Positions 22,206-33,039 of a stretch of 64,000 nucleotides of DNA are shown in pieces (within the stretch, counting starts at the first letter, position 1; each line of letters begins with the position of its first letter). The stretch spans positions 2,728,001-2,792,000 of the forward strand of contig NC_062241.1 in NCBI RefSeq assembly GCF_905475465.1, in the 5' to 3' direction. A model generated the notes under the pieces. That model was not told the DNA's origin, did not search any database, and worked only from the letters and a program-made list of their open reading frames with translations. Origin of the DNA: Pieris napi (taxonomy: Eukaryota > Arthropoda > Insecta > Lepidoptera > Pieridae). A program made the position numbers and the translations under genes.

Positions 22206-24783
22206 TCAAATTCAAATTCAAATTCAAAAATCATTTATTCACGTAGGTAACACAATGTACACTTGTGATTCGTCATTAAAGAAATAAATATTAATGCTTC
22301 TAATTTTACATTTACTGCCAGTTCTCAAATCAAGGGCGTAGAACGGAAGAGAAGAACTGGCAATAAACTCTCCGCCACTCTTTTTAATCGCCATGGTTTT
22401 TTTTTTTTTTTTTACACAACGTTTGTAAGGAGCTGCAACCATTACACCATGTTCCACATGACATTTTAAGTAATTAATAATAATAACATAAATAAAAACA
22501 AAGACTTGTCCCCTATCAGCAGGAGGCATGGTGAAATAGGAGCACGCACTTACATTCTCGTGGGAACAACACGCAAACACATAGTCGAAATAATTAACAT
22601 CACCGCATACACGAATTCAAGTACGACCAGTCACCACAAGTAGCACCCGTTCACGAGTATGACGCATGGCCAGCCATCGGCCCCCTCGCCATATTTTAGG
22701 GAGAGAGACAACCCGACGCATGGACGCCGCCACAAGCAATGACATTTAAGCGAGCATGACGATCCTTGAAATGTGGACTTGGCTACATAAGAAAATAATA
22801 ATAATACTGAAATAATTGGATACCACATGGATCACGGTTTGTTCCCACTTTACATTAAAACAGTCGTGGATGTTGACGATCGCCCCGGAGTCTGGAAATG
22901 CAGCCGAGAGATTCAGTCGTGTTACCTATAATACATACTGGAGCAACTCATATCCAAGCACTAGGATCGTTTAAATATTCATTTATATTATAATAAGCCT
23001 TAGCAAGCAGTTTTACTTTAATGTACGATTTAAATTTATTTATTGACAACGCTTGTATCTCACTAGGGATTTTGTTGAAAAAACGTATACAATTGCCTTG
23101 GAAAGAATTACTCGTTTTATGCAGCCTTCTGGTTGGTGCGCTAATTTTGTCTTTATTACGAGTACTATAATTATGGAAGCTACTATTCTTTTTAAAGATA
23201 TCTATATTTTTCCGCACATACAAAATATTCTCATAAATGTATTGACTTGCCAGAGTCAAAATATGTAATTCCTTAAATTTGCTTCGGACCGACTCCCGTG
23301 GGGACAACCCACAGATCGCTCTTATAGCCCGCTTTTGCACCACAAATATCGATTTAATGTCAGCTGCATTACCCCACAAAATAACACCATATGACATAAT
23401 ACTATGAAAATAGCTGAAATAAACAAGCTTTGCTGTGTTCTCATCCGTAAGATCACGTATCTTTTTTACTGCGAACGCTGCGGAACTTAGCCTATTCGAA
23501 AGACCTTCTATGTGTCGGCCCCACTGGAGTTTACTATCTAAAGTAATTCCCAAGAACACCGCATTATCAACAAAGTCTATTTCCTCGTCTTTAATTATTA
23601 TTTGAGAATGACTACTTTTTACATTTGTAGTTACAAATTTAACACATTTTGTCTTCTTTTCGTTTAACTTAAGATTATTTGTATTAAACCAGTGAACTAC
23701 ACTGGAGATGGCACTGTTTACGTTATCAAGTGATGGATTTTGTCGTTTCACTTTAAATAAAAGCGAAGTGTCATCAGCAAACAGTACTATCTCGTGAAGC
23801 TCCTTTACAAGAAATGGCAGGTCATTTATATAGACGAGGAATAAGAAGGGACCAAGTATGGAGCCTTGCGGTACTCCCATAGTAACAGAGGATCCCTGTG
23901 ATATAACTCCATTTACATTTACCTTTTGAATTCTATCGCTCAGGTATGATTCCACAAGATTTAGCGCTTTTTCGCCAATGCCATAGTGTTGAAGTTTCTT
24001 GATTAGGATTTCGTGATGGACACAGTCAAAAGCCTTTGATAAGTCGCAAAAAACTCCAATGGCATCATGAGAATTTTCCCAAGCATTTAAAATCTCGGAA
24101 ATTAATTGAATGCCAGCATCTGCTGTGGAGCGACCTCTTGTAAAACCATACTGCTGGCCATGCATAATTTTATTATTATTAAAATGTATCAATAATTGTT
24201 CAAGAATGATTTTTTCAAAGATTTTACTCAAAGCCGGCAGCACAGATATGGGTCTAAAATTTGTGGGGTCCGAAGTGCTGCCCGTTTTGAATAACGGTGT
24301 GATTTTACTTATCTTCATCTGGTCTGGAAAGACTCCACAATCTATACATTCATTAAATATTATAGCCAACTCTGAACTGATAGTATTGATTACTGATTGC
24401 AAAATGAAAACAGATACACCCCAAAGATCTTTAGTTTTTTTTATTTTTAGCTGTTTAAATGTTTTTATAATGTCATTGCAGCTAATGCGGCTAAATACAA
24501 ACTTATGATTGCATACAGGAACATTATTTTTCAATAATAAAAGGGCGGCTGATGGTGAAGAATTCAAAACGCTGGTTGTATTTAAAGGAATGTTAGTAAA
24601 AAACTCTTCAAATGCAGAGGCTACTTCGAGGTCGGAACTAATTACTTTGCCGTTTATGTTCACTTTAAATTCAGTATCCTTTCTGGAGGTTCTTCCAGTC
24701 TCCTCGTTTATAATTTTCCAAGTAGCCTTTATCTTATCAGAGCTAAAGCTCGGTGATGTACGTGGATATTTGCCCTCAGTACA
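22206..24783 (-). mobile_element. 5'-truncated LINE with 3' UTR and TTTGAA-repeat tail
   Basis: The element comprises the RT frame (22948-24783), about 0.7 kb of 3' UTR and a terminal simple repeat (TTTGAA)n read on the minus strand at about 22206-22230. The last ~240 bp recur at 13673, 19372, 30499, 32297 and 46010, which defines the element's 3' end. Open reading seen in the 3' UTR (22239-22580) overlaps conserved noncoding tail and is not a gene. The 5' boundary is approximate because family similarity fades at the stop near 24785. Confidence 0.85.
22948..24783 (-). CDS. LINE (non-LTR) reverse transcriptase ORF, 5'-truncated
   Basis: An open frame without stops or frameshifts. The first Met is at 24663 (571 residues), but family-like sequence continues upstream in frame (KATWKIINEETGR at about 24740-24700) to a stop at 24784-24786, so the true N-terminus and the endonuclease domain are missing. 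Residues from the Met: ITPLFKTGS near 121, NFRPISVLP near 135, QYGFTRGRSTADA near 171, FCDLSKAFDCVHH near 205 (first catalytic Asp), MGVPQGSILGPFL near 262, LFADDTSLL near 294 (catalytic Asp pair 297/298), LNEKKTKCVKF near 333 and FLGITLDSKLQW near 370. These are the standard RT blocks of Jockey/CR1-type LINEs; I cannot fix the clade. The preserved catalytic residues over a long frame suggest recent insertion. It lies in the SoxD intron in the gene's orientation. Confidence 0.93.
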   Translation of the reverse strand, partial: CTEGKYPRTSPSFSSDKIKATWKIINEETGRTSRKDTEFKVNINGKVISSDLEVASAFEEFFTNIPLNTTSVLNSSPSAALLLLKNNVPVCNHKFVFSRISCNDIIKTFKQLKIKKTKDLWGVSVFILQSVINTISSELAIIFNECIDCGVFPDQMKISKITPLFKTGSTSDPTNFRPISVLPALSKIFEKIILEQLLIHFNNNKIMHGQQYGFTRGRSTADAGIQLISEILNAWENSHDAIGVFCDLSKAFDCVHHEILIKKLQHYGIGEKALNLVESYLSDRIQKVNVNGVISQGSSVTMGVPQGSILGPFLFLVYINDLPFLVKELHEIVLFADDTSLLFKVKRQNPSLDNVNSAISSVVHWFNTNNLKLNEKKTKCVKFVTTNVKSSHSQIIIKDEEIDFVDNAVFLGITLDSKLQWGRHIEGLSNRLSSAAFAVKKIRDLTDENTAKLVYFSYFHSIMSYGVILWGNAADIKSIFVVQKRAIRAICGLSPRESVRSKFKELHILTLASQYIYENILYVRKNIDIFKKNSSFHNYSTRNKDKISAPTRRLHKTSNSFQGNCIRFFNKIPSEIQALSINKFKSYIKVKLLAKAYYNINEYLNDPSAWI

Positions 24784-27596
24784 TCATAAAGAATGTAAAG
24801 GCTGCCACCAACACAATTTGTATGCAACAATAAAAAATCCCTTAACGCGAGACAACGCGAGTCGTTGGGGTTATTCGTCTTGTTCACCCCTCTTGACAGG
24901 TTTGTTGGAGTTAAGTGGATATGACCGTTTATTATGAAATATTTCATTGGTAGCTGGTATTTTCATTTCTGATTTATTTTATTTTTATTTATTAACACTT
25001 CGTTGCAGTAACAGAACTACCGTACAATTAAAATAATTGAATAAAAACGCAGCCAGGAAACCACTACTCAACTACTGTGTAACGATTAAATATTACCTAG
25101 TCAATATTAGAATCTAAGTAAATAAGTCTTCACTGTTGTTAAGTATTCTTTATTCTCTTTCAGCCAAGTTGTGTTTTTTCACTTTGATAAGGTGAGACAC
25201 ATAACTCATTAAAATATGTAAAGAACCCTGGACTTTATGCAACACATTATGTCTATGACTTTTAATTGCATACGTGCGTAATTCGAAAGCAAAATCTGTA
25301 TCAAATCAAATGGGTATATGTTATACTCCAAATTTAAAACTGCTTATACTAAACAAATTATGAAAACATACATATAATAAATTTCTTAAGCCATATCCAC
25401 AATAACCCAACGTTAACAATACACATTATTATTTTAAAGAGCTTTGCCGTCGTCCGTCATGGTCTTGCGTTTTATTGAACCGCCGAGCTCCTTAGCATTT
25501 TAAATAAGGCTAAGGTCATATTAACCGCAGGATAATGGACATTAAACATATGTTAATTAAATTGGAATTTTCATAGAATAATCATTGTGTTGTCTTTCCT
25601 ATCTATAAAGTGTATTGGGCACGTTACAGCATCTGTATTTCTCTTAAATCACGTTTTAATTCAGATATCTCGGTTTGCATCACCAAGCCATAAATATTGA
25701 AATATAGAAGGAGATTCTTGTTTCATTTGTTTAAAAAAAAACGTTAAAATATAATAAGGATCCCTCCGATGACGTCATATTCTGAAACGTGGTAATGACG
25801 TTATGCCGACTAAGGATATATACAACTTCTCCACTTAGGATCCTTCCTTTAGGTATGAGGAACGGTACTGAGTACAACATTTTTCCACCACAAGCCGTAT
25901 TAATACTCCTTGTATATCAAACTCAAACTTTATTCATAGACAACTAACTCTTATGAAAGTCAACAGAAAAGATGTTAAATTGATTCCAAATTTAAATTTA
26001 CTATCAAAACTAAATGACAATCTAGTATTGGTATATGTACGTCTTAAATTAAAAAAAAATACTGCGTGCGTACACATGTCAGAAGTGAAATTGATTTGTA
26101 CATTAATTATTACTAAGGAAAAAGCCCCAATAGATGATCATGTACTAGTATATGATCACTCCATGTATTTGTATGTCTATATTCACACAGTTTACACCCT
26201 GTATGCGTGCTAATGATAATATAAATAAATAAAAAATCTGCGTTTACTGCACAAGACGTGATGCGACAGAATTGCCATCTAAAGTTCTAATATGTAACTA
26301 CTAAACGAATACATCAACCAATAGCGTATATTTTTTCTCGATTTCCCTTACTCTCTTTCTCTCAATCTTTCTCTCTATAACTCTCTTCCAACTGTCGCTC
26401 CATGGCACTGCATGATGCGACGTTCGCTCTATGTCACTCTCTCTCTCTCTCAATCTTCCTCAATCTCTCTTAATCGGTCTCAATCGCTCTCTCCCTTTTC
26501 TTCGACAAAAACCCTGCACATCGTCGTGACGTTCCTCATGCGCCTAAAGAAGTTTCACTTCAAATATCAGATTCTTGTTGATTGACGTATAATATATCCT
26601 TCGATGTATAAATCGATTTATTACGTAATATTCACTGCCCCATTTACATCCATTTTAATGTAACTTTCGGACATCAAATAAAATACGTTTTAGTATAATC
26701 GCCCCATAAATGTTAGCAATAAACAAAATGGGCTGGACTCAATTTCTTCAAATATGCTATGAATTCTTCATTTGAAATTGTGGCCATGTTGGCATTATCA
26801 TTTTTAGTGCTCGCCACACTGGTATATTCAGATGGAATTTTTGATGCACTGGCAACACAGCGGCGTTGCGATTGGCTCCCCTGAATATTGTATGAGCCAA
26901 TCACGGGTTGCGTTGGTTGCATTCCAATTTCAAATGATGAAGCAAAAGCGACAAACGCTTTGCAATGTAATAACGCTGTAATTCGCTGTAGCGTAGGAAT
27001 TGTGGCCCGAAACTCGATTATGACCGGAAATGAACTAATTGCTCACGTATTGAAGCCTTTACAGTCCATTAAGCGTTACCAATAGACAATACTCATAGTA
27101 TATCAGTACTTCATATGTAAAATGACTAATAAACCCGAAAAAAAGTTTCGACTCTCTTTTGTTTTTGCGTGGCAATATACAACGTACTAAATAAAAAAAA
27201 TACCATTGATGCAGATTTCTTTGCGTCCCATAGCCCCTATAATGCATATTCTCTTTTTATTGATATTTTATTTCTATAAAAAAATATAGTATTTTACTAA
27301 AATCATCAAATTCGTTCAAAACAATATATATTCAATAACCATAAACACGCGAATGGTCATTTGTTTACAGTAGCTATTGTCGTGCGCCTGCGCAAATACA
27401 TTGTAATAGATAATAAAGGGTTATTGTGCATAGAATACTGTTTGGGGCCTTGTCATTTGATGGGTTCTAAGTACAGTGTCAACACCTTGGAAGCCATTAT
27501 GTATACGGAAATGTAAGTTGAAAAAGGTTTTATATATTTATACTTCGTGTACCATAAACAACGGTTCGGTGGCCGTTGATACACTATTTTATATTA
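24784..27596. other. SoxD intron, mostly unrecognised
   Basis: AT-rich sequence with LINE-tail-like endings (TCAAACTCAAACTTTATTCA at about 25918-25937) and the CT-rich repeat at 26339-26510. The opposite-strand open frames near 26713-27085 show no family features. Confidence 0.45.
26339..26510 (+). repeat. Pyrimidine-rich CTCTCT tract
   Basis: Interrupted (CT)n and TCAATCT units, e.g. CACTCTCTCTCTCTCTCAAT near 26440. It belongs to a longer repeat that continues to about 26570 with CGTCGTGACGTTCCTCATGC and AAAGAAGTTTCACTTC, a combination common in lepidopteran repeats. Confidence 0.75.
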
Positions 27597-28065
27597 AAAC
27601 TAGCGTGAACCTAGTTTCTTCTTAATGGGATTTTACTTAGCCTACCTTAGTACATACCAATATGGAACCTTTTGCTATGCTATCCTAGAGACTGTTCGAT
27701 TTTCCAGAATGAAAACTTTTTAGGTTTTTCTGTAAATTTTTCTCTATATAAACATCTGAGTTCAAGCCATAAGTTTTACATTAACAAATAATAGGGGTTG
27801 TTCGTAGAGGTGTAAAGTTAAGGGCTGCATGAATTTTTAAATGTATCATAAAAAAATAAAAAATAAAAATTATATCAATTTTTTTTTTTGGGTTGGACAC
27901 CCATAAGGGTGATAACACTTAGGGGGTTGAAAGATAGATAGTAACCGATTTTCAGACTTACTGAATATGTATAAAAAGTTTCATTAGAATCGGTCGAGCC
28001 GTTTCGAAGTAGTAGGTATGGGAACGAACATTGTAACACAAGAATTTAATATATTAGATTAGATT
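27597..28065 (+). mobile_element. ACTAG-type interspersed repeat, copy A2
   Basis: The second half is clear: GGTTGGACACCCATAAGGGT, TTGAAAGATAGATAGTAACC, GAATCGGTCGAGCCGTTTCG, AATTTAATATATTAGATTAG. The first part (from ACTAGCGTGAACC at 27598) is only weakly similar, so the 5' limit is uncertain. Confidence 0.65.
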
Positions 28066-28079
28066 AAATAATATGCCCT

Positions 28080-28217
28080 GAGTACCTCTATATGGAACCA
28101 GCTGCCTACTGAAGTATTTCCGAACCAAATAGTCAAGAAAAGAGCGTACAAATGTTTAAAAGGCCGGCAACGCACTCGGGACTCCTCTGGCATTGAGTGT
28201 CTATGGGCGTCGTATAA
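28080..28217 (+). pseudogene. LINE ORF-end fragment (KGRQR lineage)
   Basis: CTCTATATGGAACCAGCTGC, GAAGTATTTCCGAACC, TCAAGAAAAGAGCGTAC and AAAAGGCCGGCAACGCACTC give the same peptide order (W-NQLPTEVFPN, KKRAYK-LKGRQRT). It lacks about 20 bp after the asparagine codon. Confidence 0.75.
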
Positions 28218-28914
28218 AAAAAATTGTTTATTTTGCACGACATTCAAACTTCAAACACTTTGATTTTGAATATAGAATGCGGTTATAATTTTAAACAAAT
28301 TTAGCAGTGATGTCAGATTTAGTACGATTTTGACTGACAGAGAGTAGCAGAAAGCAATAATTCATAATAAAAATAAGACGCGTCGGCACTCGGCAGCGAT
28401 TTATAAAGGCATTGTGCTTACGAAATATATCACTGTATAAATTATGTGCTATCCATTGTCTCGCCTTGCTCTGATGTTTGGTACAAGTTAAATGCGCTAA
28501 TTTTAAATATGATTTGTCGACTAACTGCGCAAGAGACAAGAAGAACTTTTTATTTTTAATATCATAGTCCTATCAGAATTTTTTGTATTACGAAAATATA
28601 AGTTATAGAATTCGGGTCAAAGATACTTCATATTTTAGAATTTGTATTTCATTGAATATAAACTATAGTTAGTTTACAATCCGTGTCTCCTAGTAAAAAT
28701 TCCTACTGTACAATCCATCTGTTCACATCTGTCACATTCGTACTAACTGATCTAATTCAAATTATCGTAATTCCTGCGTCCTTTTTCATTGTAAAATTGA
28801 TTTTTGTTTCATACTTTATACCTAAGTAATTGTATGTGCGTAAATGTCACATCACACTAACATTTTTAATATTTTTTTCCATCTTTAATTGTTATTTTAA
28901 TTGTTTTTGAAGTA

Positions 28915-28965
28915 TAAACGGGTGGCCTTATCGCTTTTGCGATCTCTTGGAGGTGACACAAAATC
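28915..28965 (-). mobile_element. LINE 3' UTR-like fragment with GATCGC stem-loop
   Basis: GGGTGGCCTTATCGCTTTTG followed by CGATCTCTTGGAGG is the reverse complement of the stem-loop core at 53880-53910. Only the core is recognisable. Confidence 0.55.
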
Positions 28966-29439
28966 CTCTTCAGAATTTTAGCTTATAAATAAACTATACG
29001 ACTATTCCAATCGCTTATACCTTAAGCCATATGCTAAACCGCTTAAAGCTCTAACATAGACGGATTGCTATACATTACGATCTCACATCTTAATTCTCGT
29101 GGGGCAATTAACGCCGCGTTTAATTAGCAGTCTCGGGACAATAGCCCAACATTCGTCTTAATATTACGGCCTGTAGTGGACCGTAATAGCGAGAATTTGT
29201 AACAGGTTTCATAATTGTACTTTCGTTGACTCCTATGACCATCAAGCTAACTAAGAAATCACGTCAAGACAGTGGAGAGCGTCAAGGATTTCTTTCAAGA
29301 AAGAAGACAGAAAAATCTTTATTACATACATAATAAAAAAGATGTATGTTCATTTAAATGAGAAAGTGCCCTAGCCGTGGGTAGCTTGTTTTTAGGTACT
29401 AGTAATAATATAGTCTACATAATTAGTTAAACCCTCAGA

Positions 29440-29585
29440 CTCAGAGGAGGCAAACGGGCAGTGGCCCATCTGTTGTTAAGAGATACCGCAGCCCATAGAC
29501 ACTGTCAATGCCAGAGGGCTCGCGAGTGCGTTGCGAGCCTTTTAAGAATTAGTACGCTGTTTTCTTAAATGACCCTAATTCGAAT
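29440..29585 (-). pseudogene. LINE ORF-end fragment (KGRQR lineage)
   Basis: Reverse-orientation copy: GAGGCAAACGGGCAGTGGCC, ATGCCAGAGGGCTCGCGAGT, TTTTAAGAATTAGTACGCTG. Decayed. Confidence 0.75.
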
Positions 29586-29999
29586 TGATAAGTCGAATAA
29601 CATCGTTAGCGCGTTTCAGGGTTAGACGTCAACGCCAAGTCGAGTCTCCAATTGTCGCTACCCACATTATTAAAATATTGAGGGTAGTAAAGATGTATAA
29701 ATAATTTTCTAGATAGATTCGTAGTGATTAGTTAATAAGCCTAGACTAAGCTTATTCGTGCCTAATCAAGGTCAACATCTGTAGCTCTTGCAGGTGTGTT
29801 AAGTGTTTAAAGGTTTCTATTCACAGCTGTCGTCTGCATTAGATAAACGTGTTTTGATTATTCATTTGGAATTGTATTTTTTATCATATCTTTACAATGT
29901 TAGTATGTTTATTCGTGAGTATCATCATCATTTTTATAGGGTGATGAGTGTGGGAGGATGTAGTCTCGACTTAATATCCTATAACACCTAAATGGGGCA

Positions 30000-30330
30000 G
30001 AGGGGGTTCACAGTGTGTCTCCATCGCGTTCGGTCTTGACCCTCGTATTTAACCTCGCTCCAAGTCTTTCCTGTCTCTCTTTGCCTCATCAGCTGTACGA
30101 TTCCAGGTTTGCTTGGGACGGCTACACTTACACTCGCACTATCGCCGGTTCCAATCAAGCACCTGCTTGGGGATTTAATTGGAGTCTCTTCGGAGTGTAT
30201 CCATTTCCACTTGCATCGCTTGATCTGCTGGCTAACAGTTTCTCGGCAGCGCTCCTTAAGTTACTCGTTAGAGATCCTCTCGGGTCTTTACCCAGAATTC
30301 GGCGAAGATAGCGATTGACGAAGACTTGGA
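30000..30330 (-). pseudogene. LINE C-terminal remnant, frameshifted
   Basis: The minus strand contains RPKQTWNRTADEAKRDRKD followed, after a frameshift, by NAMETHCEPPLPHLG. The 'RPK.TW.RTV..EA' and terminal 'ALC/PLCP' patterns are seen at the C-terminus of endonuclease-RT LINEs. The plus-strand open frames at 30015-30318 are the opposite-strand image of this remnant. Family assignment is tentative. Confidence 0.5.
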
Positions 30331-30498
30331 GCCGGTGCGAGATGTCACAAGTGACCTTCCACTTCCCACATATATTATATTTCCTATTATTATCTCAGTT
30401 TATGTTGTTTAATTGTCTGAAACTAATTAAACACACATATATATGTACTTAAGGAAGCACAAACTATTCAATAGCTATCTGGGATTATAAGCGATTTG

Positions 30499-30640
30499 AA
30501 AGAGTGACGGAGAGTTTATCACCAGTCCTTCTCTTCCGTTCTACGGCCTTGAATTGAGAACGTACAGTAAATGTAAATTTAGAAGCATTAATTGTTACTG
30601 TACTTCATACGTGTACATTAAGTTACCTACATGAATCTTA
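30499..30640 (+). mobile_element. LINE 3'-end fragment
   Basis: Diverged plus-strand copy: AAAGAGTGACGGAGAGTTTA, CTTCTCTTCCGTTCTACGGC, AATTGAGAACG, TAGAAGCATTAATTG. Boundaries are approximate. Confidence 0.7.
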
Positions 30641-31206
30641 TACAAAAATACACAAAACAATGTACTCCCTAGTAACAAAACATCCGTCAATATCAGCTAA
30701 TTAGTGTGACGATAATTTCAATGTAAATATTGACTTAGAATCACGATTGACACCACCTCAACCTTTTATCATATTATCGCCTCTATTATTACATCTGCAT
30801 CTTACTTTATTGTACAAACGACTATTGTAACCTGAGCCCTGACAGTGTTATTTCCTCTCCTGATTTACGATTAATAGATGGTTATACTAGATAGTGAGGG
30901 GTCATCTTAAATCGGTGGTGCTAAGTGTAGTTTCTCTATTATAATAAACAAAGATTAGAAACGGTCTCGCAAATTCTTTAGCGTTTTTGCTATTTGAAAG
31001 TTGAAAAGAATATGTTATAAATTATCACTTTTGCCTATTAATTAAATTAGATAAATTACAATCATTACCGGACATAAAGGTTTGGTCATGTAAAAATTAC
31101 TCAATGCGTTTTACGTTTGCTGTTACGTAAAAAGATATTTTTAACTCTCCGTGTTAAACATTTATAAGAATAATGAGACAGGTATGTTTTTGAATGCCCT
31201 AAGATT

Positions 31207-31398
31207 ATTTAACATTCGCTCGAACGGTGAAGGAAAACATCGTGAGGAAACCGACCCAAAAAGTCGACGGCGTGTGTCAGGCATAGGAGGCTGATCACCT
31301 ACTTGCCTATTAGATTGAAAAAAAATTATCATGAAACAGACTTAGAAATCTGAGTCCCAGACCTAAAGATGTTGTAGTGCCTCTAATTTATTTATTTA
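31207..31398 (+). mobile_element. SINE family 1, 5'-truncated
   Basis: Starts inside the body at TTTAACATTCGCTCGAACGG and runs through GTCGACGGCGTGTGTCAGGC to TAGTGCCTCTAATTTATTTA. It has no tRNA-like head, so it is transcriptionally dead. Confidence 0.85.
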
Positions 31399-31527
31399 AG
31401 GGCGTGAAAATATAAGTATGGGTCGATGAGAAAGGAGAGAACTACTTGTAAACTTCTTTAGTTTACACAATAAGATATTTGAAATAATATAAATTGTCTG
31501 GCAGTTAAACTATTAACTCTATACAGA

Positions 31528-31788
31528 TTAGAGCAGTGTTGGCCTAGTGGCTTGCGTGCGACTCACATCCCTGAAGTCGAAGGTTCAATCCCCGGCTGTG
31601 TGCTAATGTACTTTCTATGTGCGCATTAACACTCGCCCATACGGTGAAGTAAACGTGAGGAAACCGACATTCTTTAGACACAAAAAGTCGAAGATATGTG
31701 TCAGGCACAAAAGGCTACGTTCCTATATAAAAAAGATGATCACGTAACAGATACAGAAATCTGAGGCCAAACCTTCCAGGTTGTAAAG
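31528..31788 (+). mobile_element. SINE family 1, full length
   Basis: Head GAGCAGTGTTGGCCTAGTGG and box B GGTTCAATCCC (one change), body with small deletions, tail ATCTGAGGCCAAACCTTCC. A perfect 13-bp hairpin lies just beyond its 3' end. Confidence 0.85.
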
Positions 31789-31797
31789 TTGCTCTCT

Positions 31798-31829
31798 GTA
31801 TACCTAGAGTCATCAAACTCTAGGTATAC
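31798..31829. repeat. Perfect 13-bp hairpin
   Basis: GTATACCTAGAGT (31798-31810), loop CATCAA, ACTCTAGGTATAC (31817-31829). It sits just 3' of a family 1 SINE. Confidence 0.9.
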
Positions 31830-32296
31830 GATATTACGATTTACTCACGTGTCCAATCTAGTGTTAATTGCACTCAAAGAAAAGTTATTGTACTGCACAG
31901 ATTCGAACACCCCTAAAGTTGAGAATTGCAGGACATTTATAAATACGGCTTTAAACGGTGGTCCACTCAACATTGTTTTTAATGAGCTATAAGCTAACCA
32001 ATTAAACAGTACTATGTTTCTTTATTTGAGTGTCAGAAACAGTAAAACAGCAATTAAAACACAAATAAACCAGTTCCTTGAACTGACGACATTTACGTAA
32101 ATTATGATTTGCTAGATAATGTTTAATTGTTCTTTGTTTGTGTGGACCTTTAAGAATATTTTATAATCTTCATGATTATATAAATTCGTGAATTTTACTT
32201 TACCACTTTTGGTATGTTATTTTATTACACAGTACGAAATTTAAAATTTATAAATTGTTTAACATTAGAGATCATTCAGTATTGTGAGTTAAGATA

Positions 32297-32520
32297 TTAA
32301 ATTCAAATTCAAAAAATCATTTAATCATAGGTATAGTGTGTTACCTATATGATTAAATGATTTTTTTTGTACACTTATGACTTGTCAGTAAAGAAATACA
32401 TATTAATGCTTGTAATTTTACATTTAGTGCCAGTTCTCAAATCAAGGGCCTAGAACGGAAGAAAAGAACTGGCAATAAACTTTCCGCTACTCTTTTTAAT
32501 CGCCATGTTTTTTTTCCTTA
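32297..32520 (-). mobile_element. LINE 3'-end fragment with inverted tail duplication
   Basis: Matches the family tail (ATTAATGCTTGTAATTTTAC, AGTTCTCAAATCAAGGGC, AAGAACTGGCAATAAAC). At its terminus, 32311-32333 and 32342-32366 are inverted copies of the same tail segment (left arm AAAAAATCATTTAATCAT then AGGTA), separated by an 8-base loop and differing by a 2-nt bulge. Confidence 0.85.
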
Positions 32521-33033
32521 ATATTAAAATATTGTGACCTTTAAATTGAAGGCCGGTTAAATTTCGCTAAAACATTAGAAATTAAGATAAGAGAAAACAA
32601 CATTGATTTATCGTCAATGACATTATAATATTGTAATAATTATTTCCGCGTCGTCTGATTATCATTAACAAAACATTCTTAATGAATTACATCGGAAACT
32701 GCCAATAATAATAATCTGTGTGATTTGTTATCCATTTATGGGTATTGTTTCTTTTGAATTTACTGTTGAGATGTACAAAATACTAAACATTCAAAAGGAA
32801 AATGTTTTTGGTGTAACGCTTAGTATCTATTGTGTAAAAACATTTTCATATAATTCGTATTAAAAACGGTAACCGGTCGTTTCCTTCTAATGTCTCTGTT
32901 ATAAAAACTTAATCATATTATACCAACAAATAGTTAATAAAGAATATCAGAATCTATTTCGTTTATTATGACTTGTAAAAATTAATATGTACGTACAACA
33001 TGTATTTAAGAAGCTGTGAAAACAAAAAAATGT
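32521..33033. other. Intron just 3' of the SoxD start exon
   Basis: About 0.5 kb of AT-rich, repeat-free sequence following the donor; nothing further seen. Confidence 0.5.
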
Positions 33034-33039
33034 ACTCAC

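Larger units (their letters stand above)
16357..33039 (-). other. SoxD: SoxD intron between the two coding exons
   Basis: Inferred from the GTGAGT donor at 33039-33034 and the TTTTTCTAG acceptor ending at 16357; length 16,683 bp, phase 2. It holds a LINE with an intact RT frame on the same strand as the gene, several SINEs, LINE fragments and fold-back sequences, all listed separately. No additional SoxD exon is evident in it, although small alternative exons cannot be excluded by eye. Confidence 0.8.

Noticed and set aside
22239..22580. 113-codon minus-strand frame
   Set aside because: It lies in the LINE 3' UTR, whose sequence recurs as noncoding tails elsewhere; the frame is not preserved in the other copies.
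24110..24937. Open frames of 132 and 142 codons on the plus strand
   Set aside because: They lie opposite the LINE reverse-transcriptase ORF and have no features of their own; they are antisense images.
30015..30318. 98- and 69-codon plus-strand frames
   Set aside because: Opposite strand of a decayed LINE C-terminus (RPKQTWNRT... on the minus strand).
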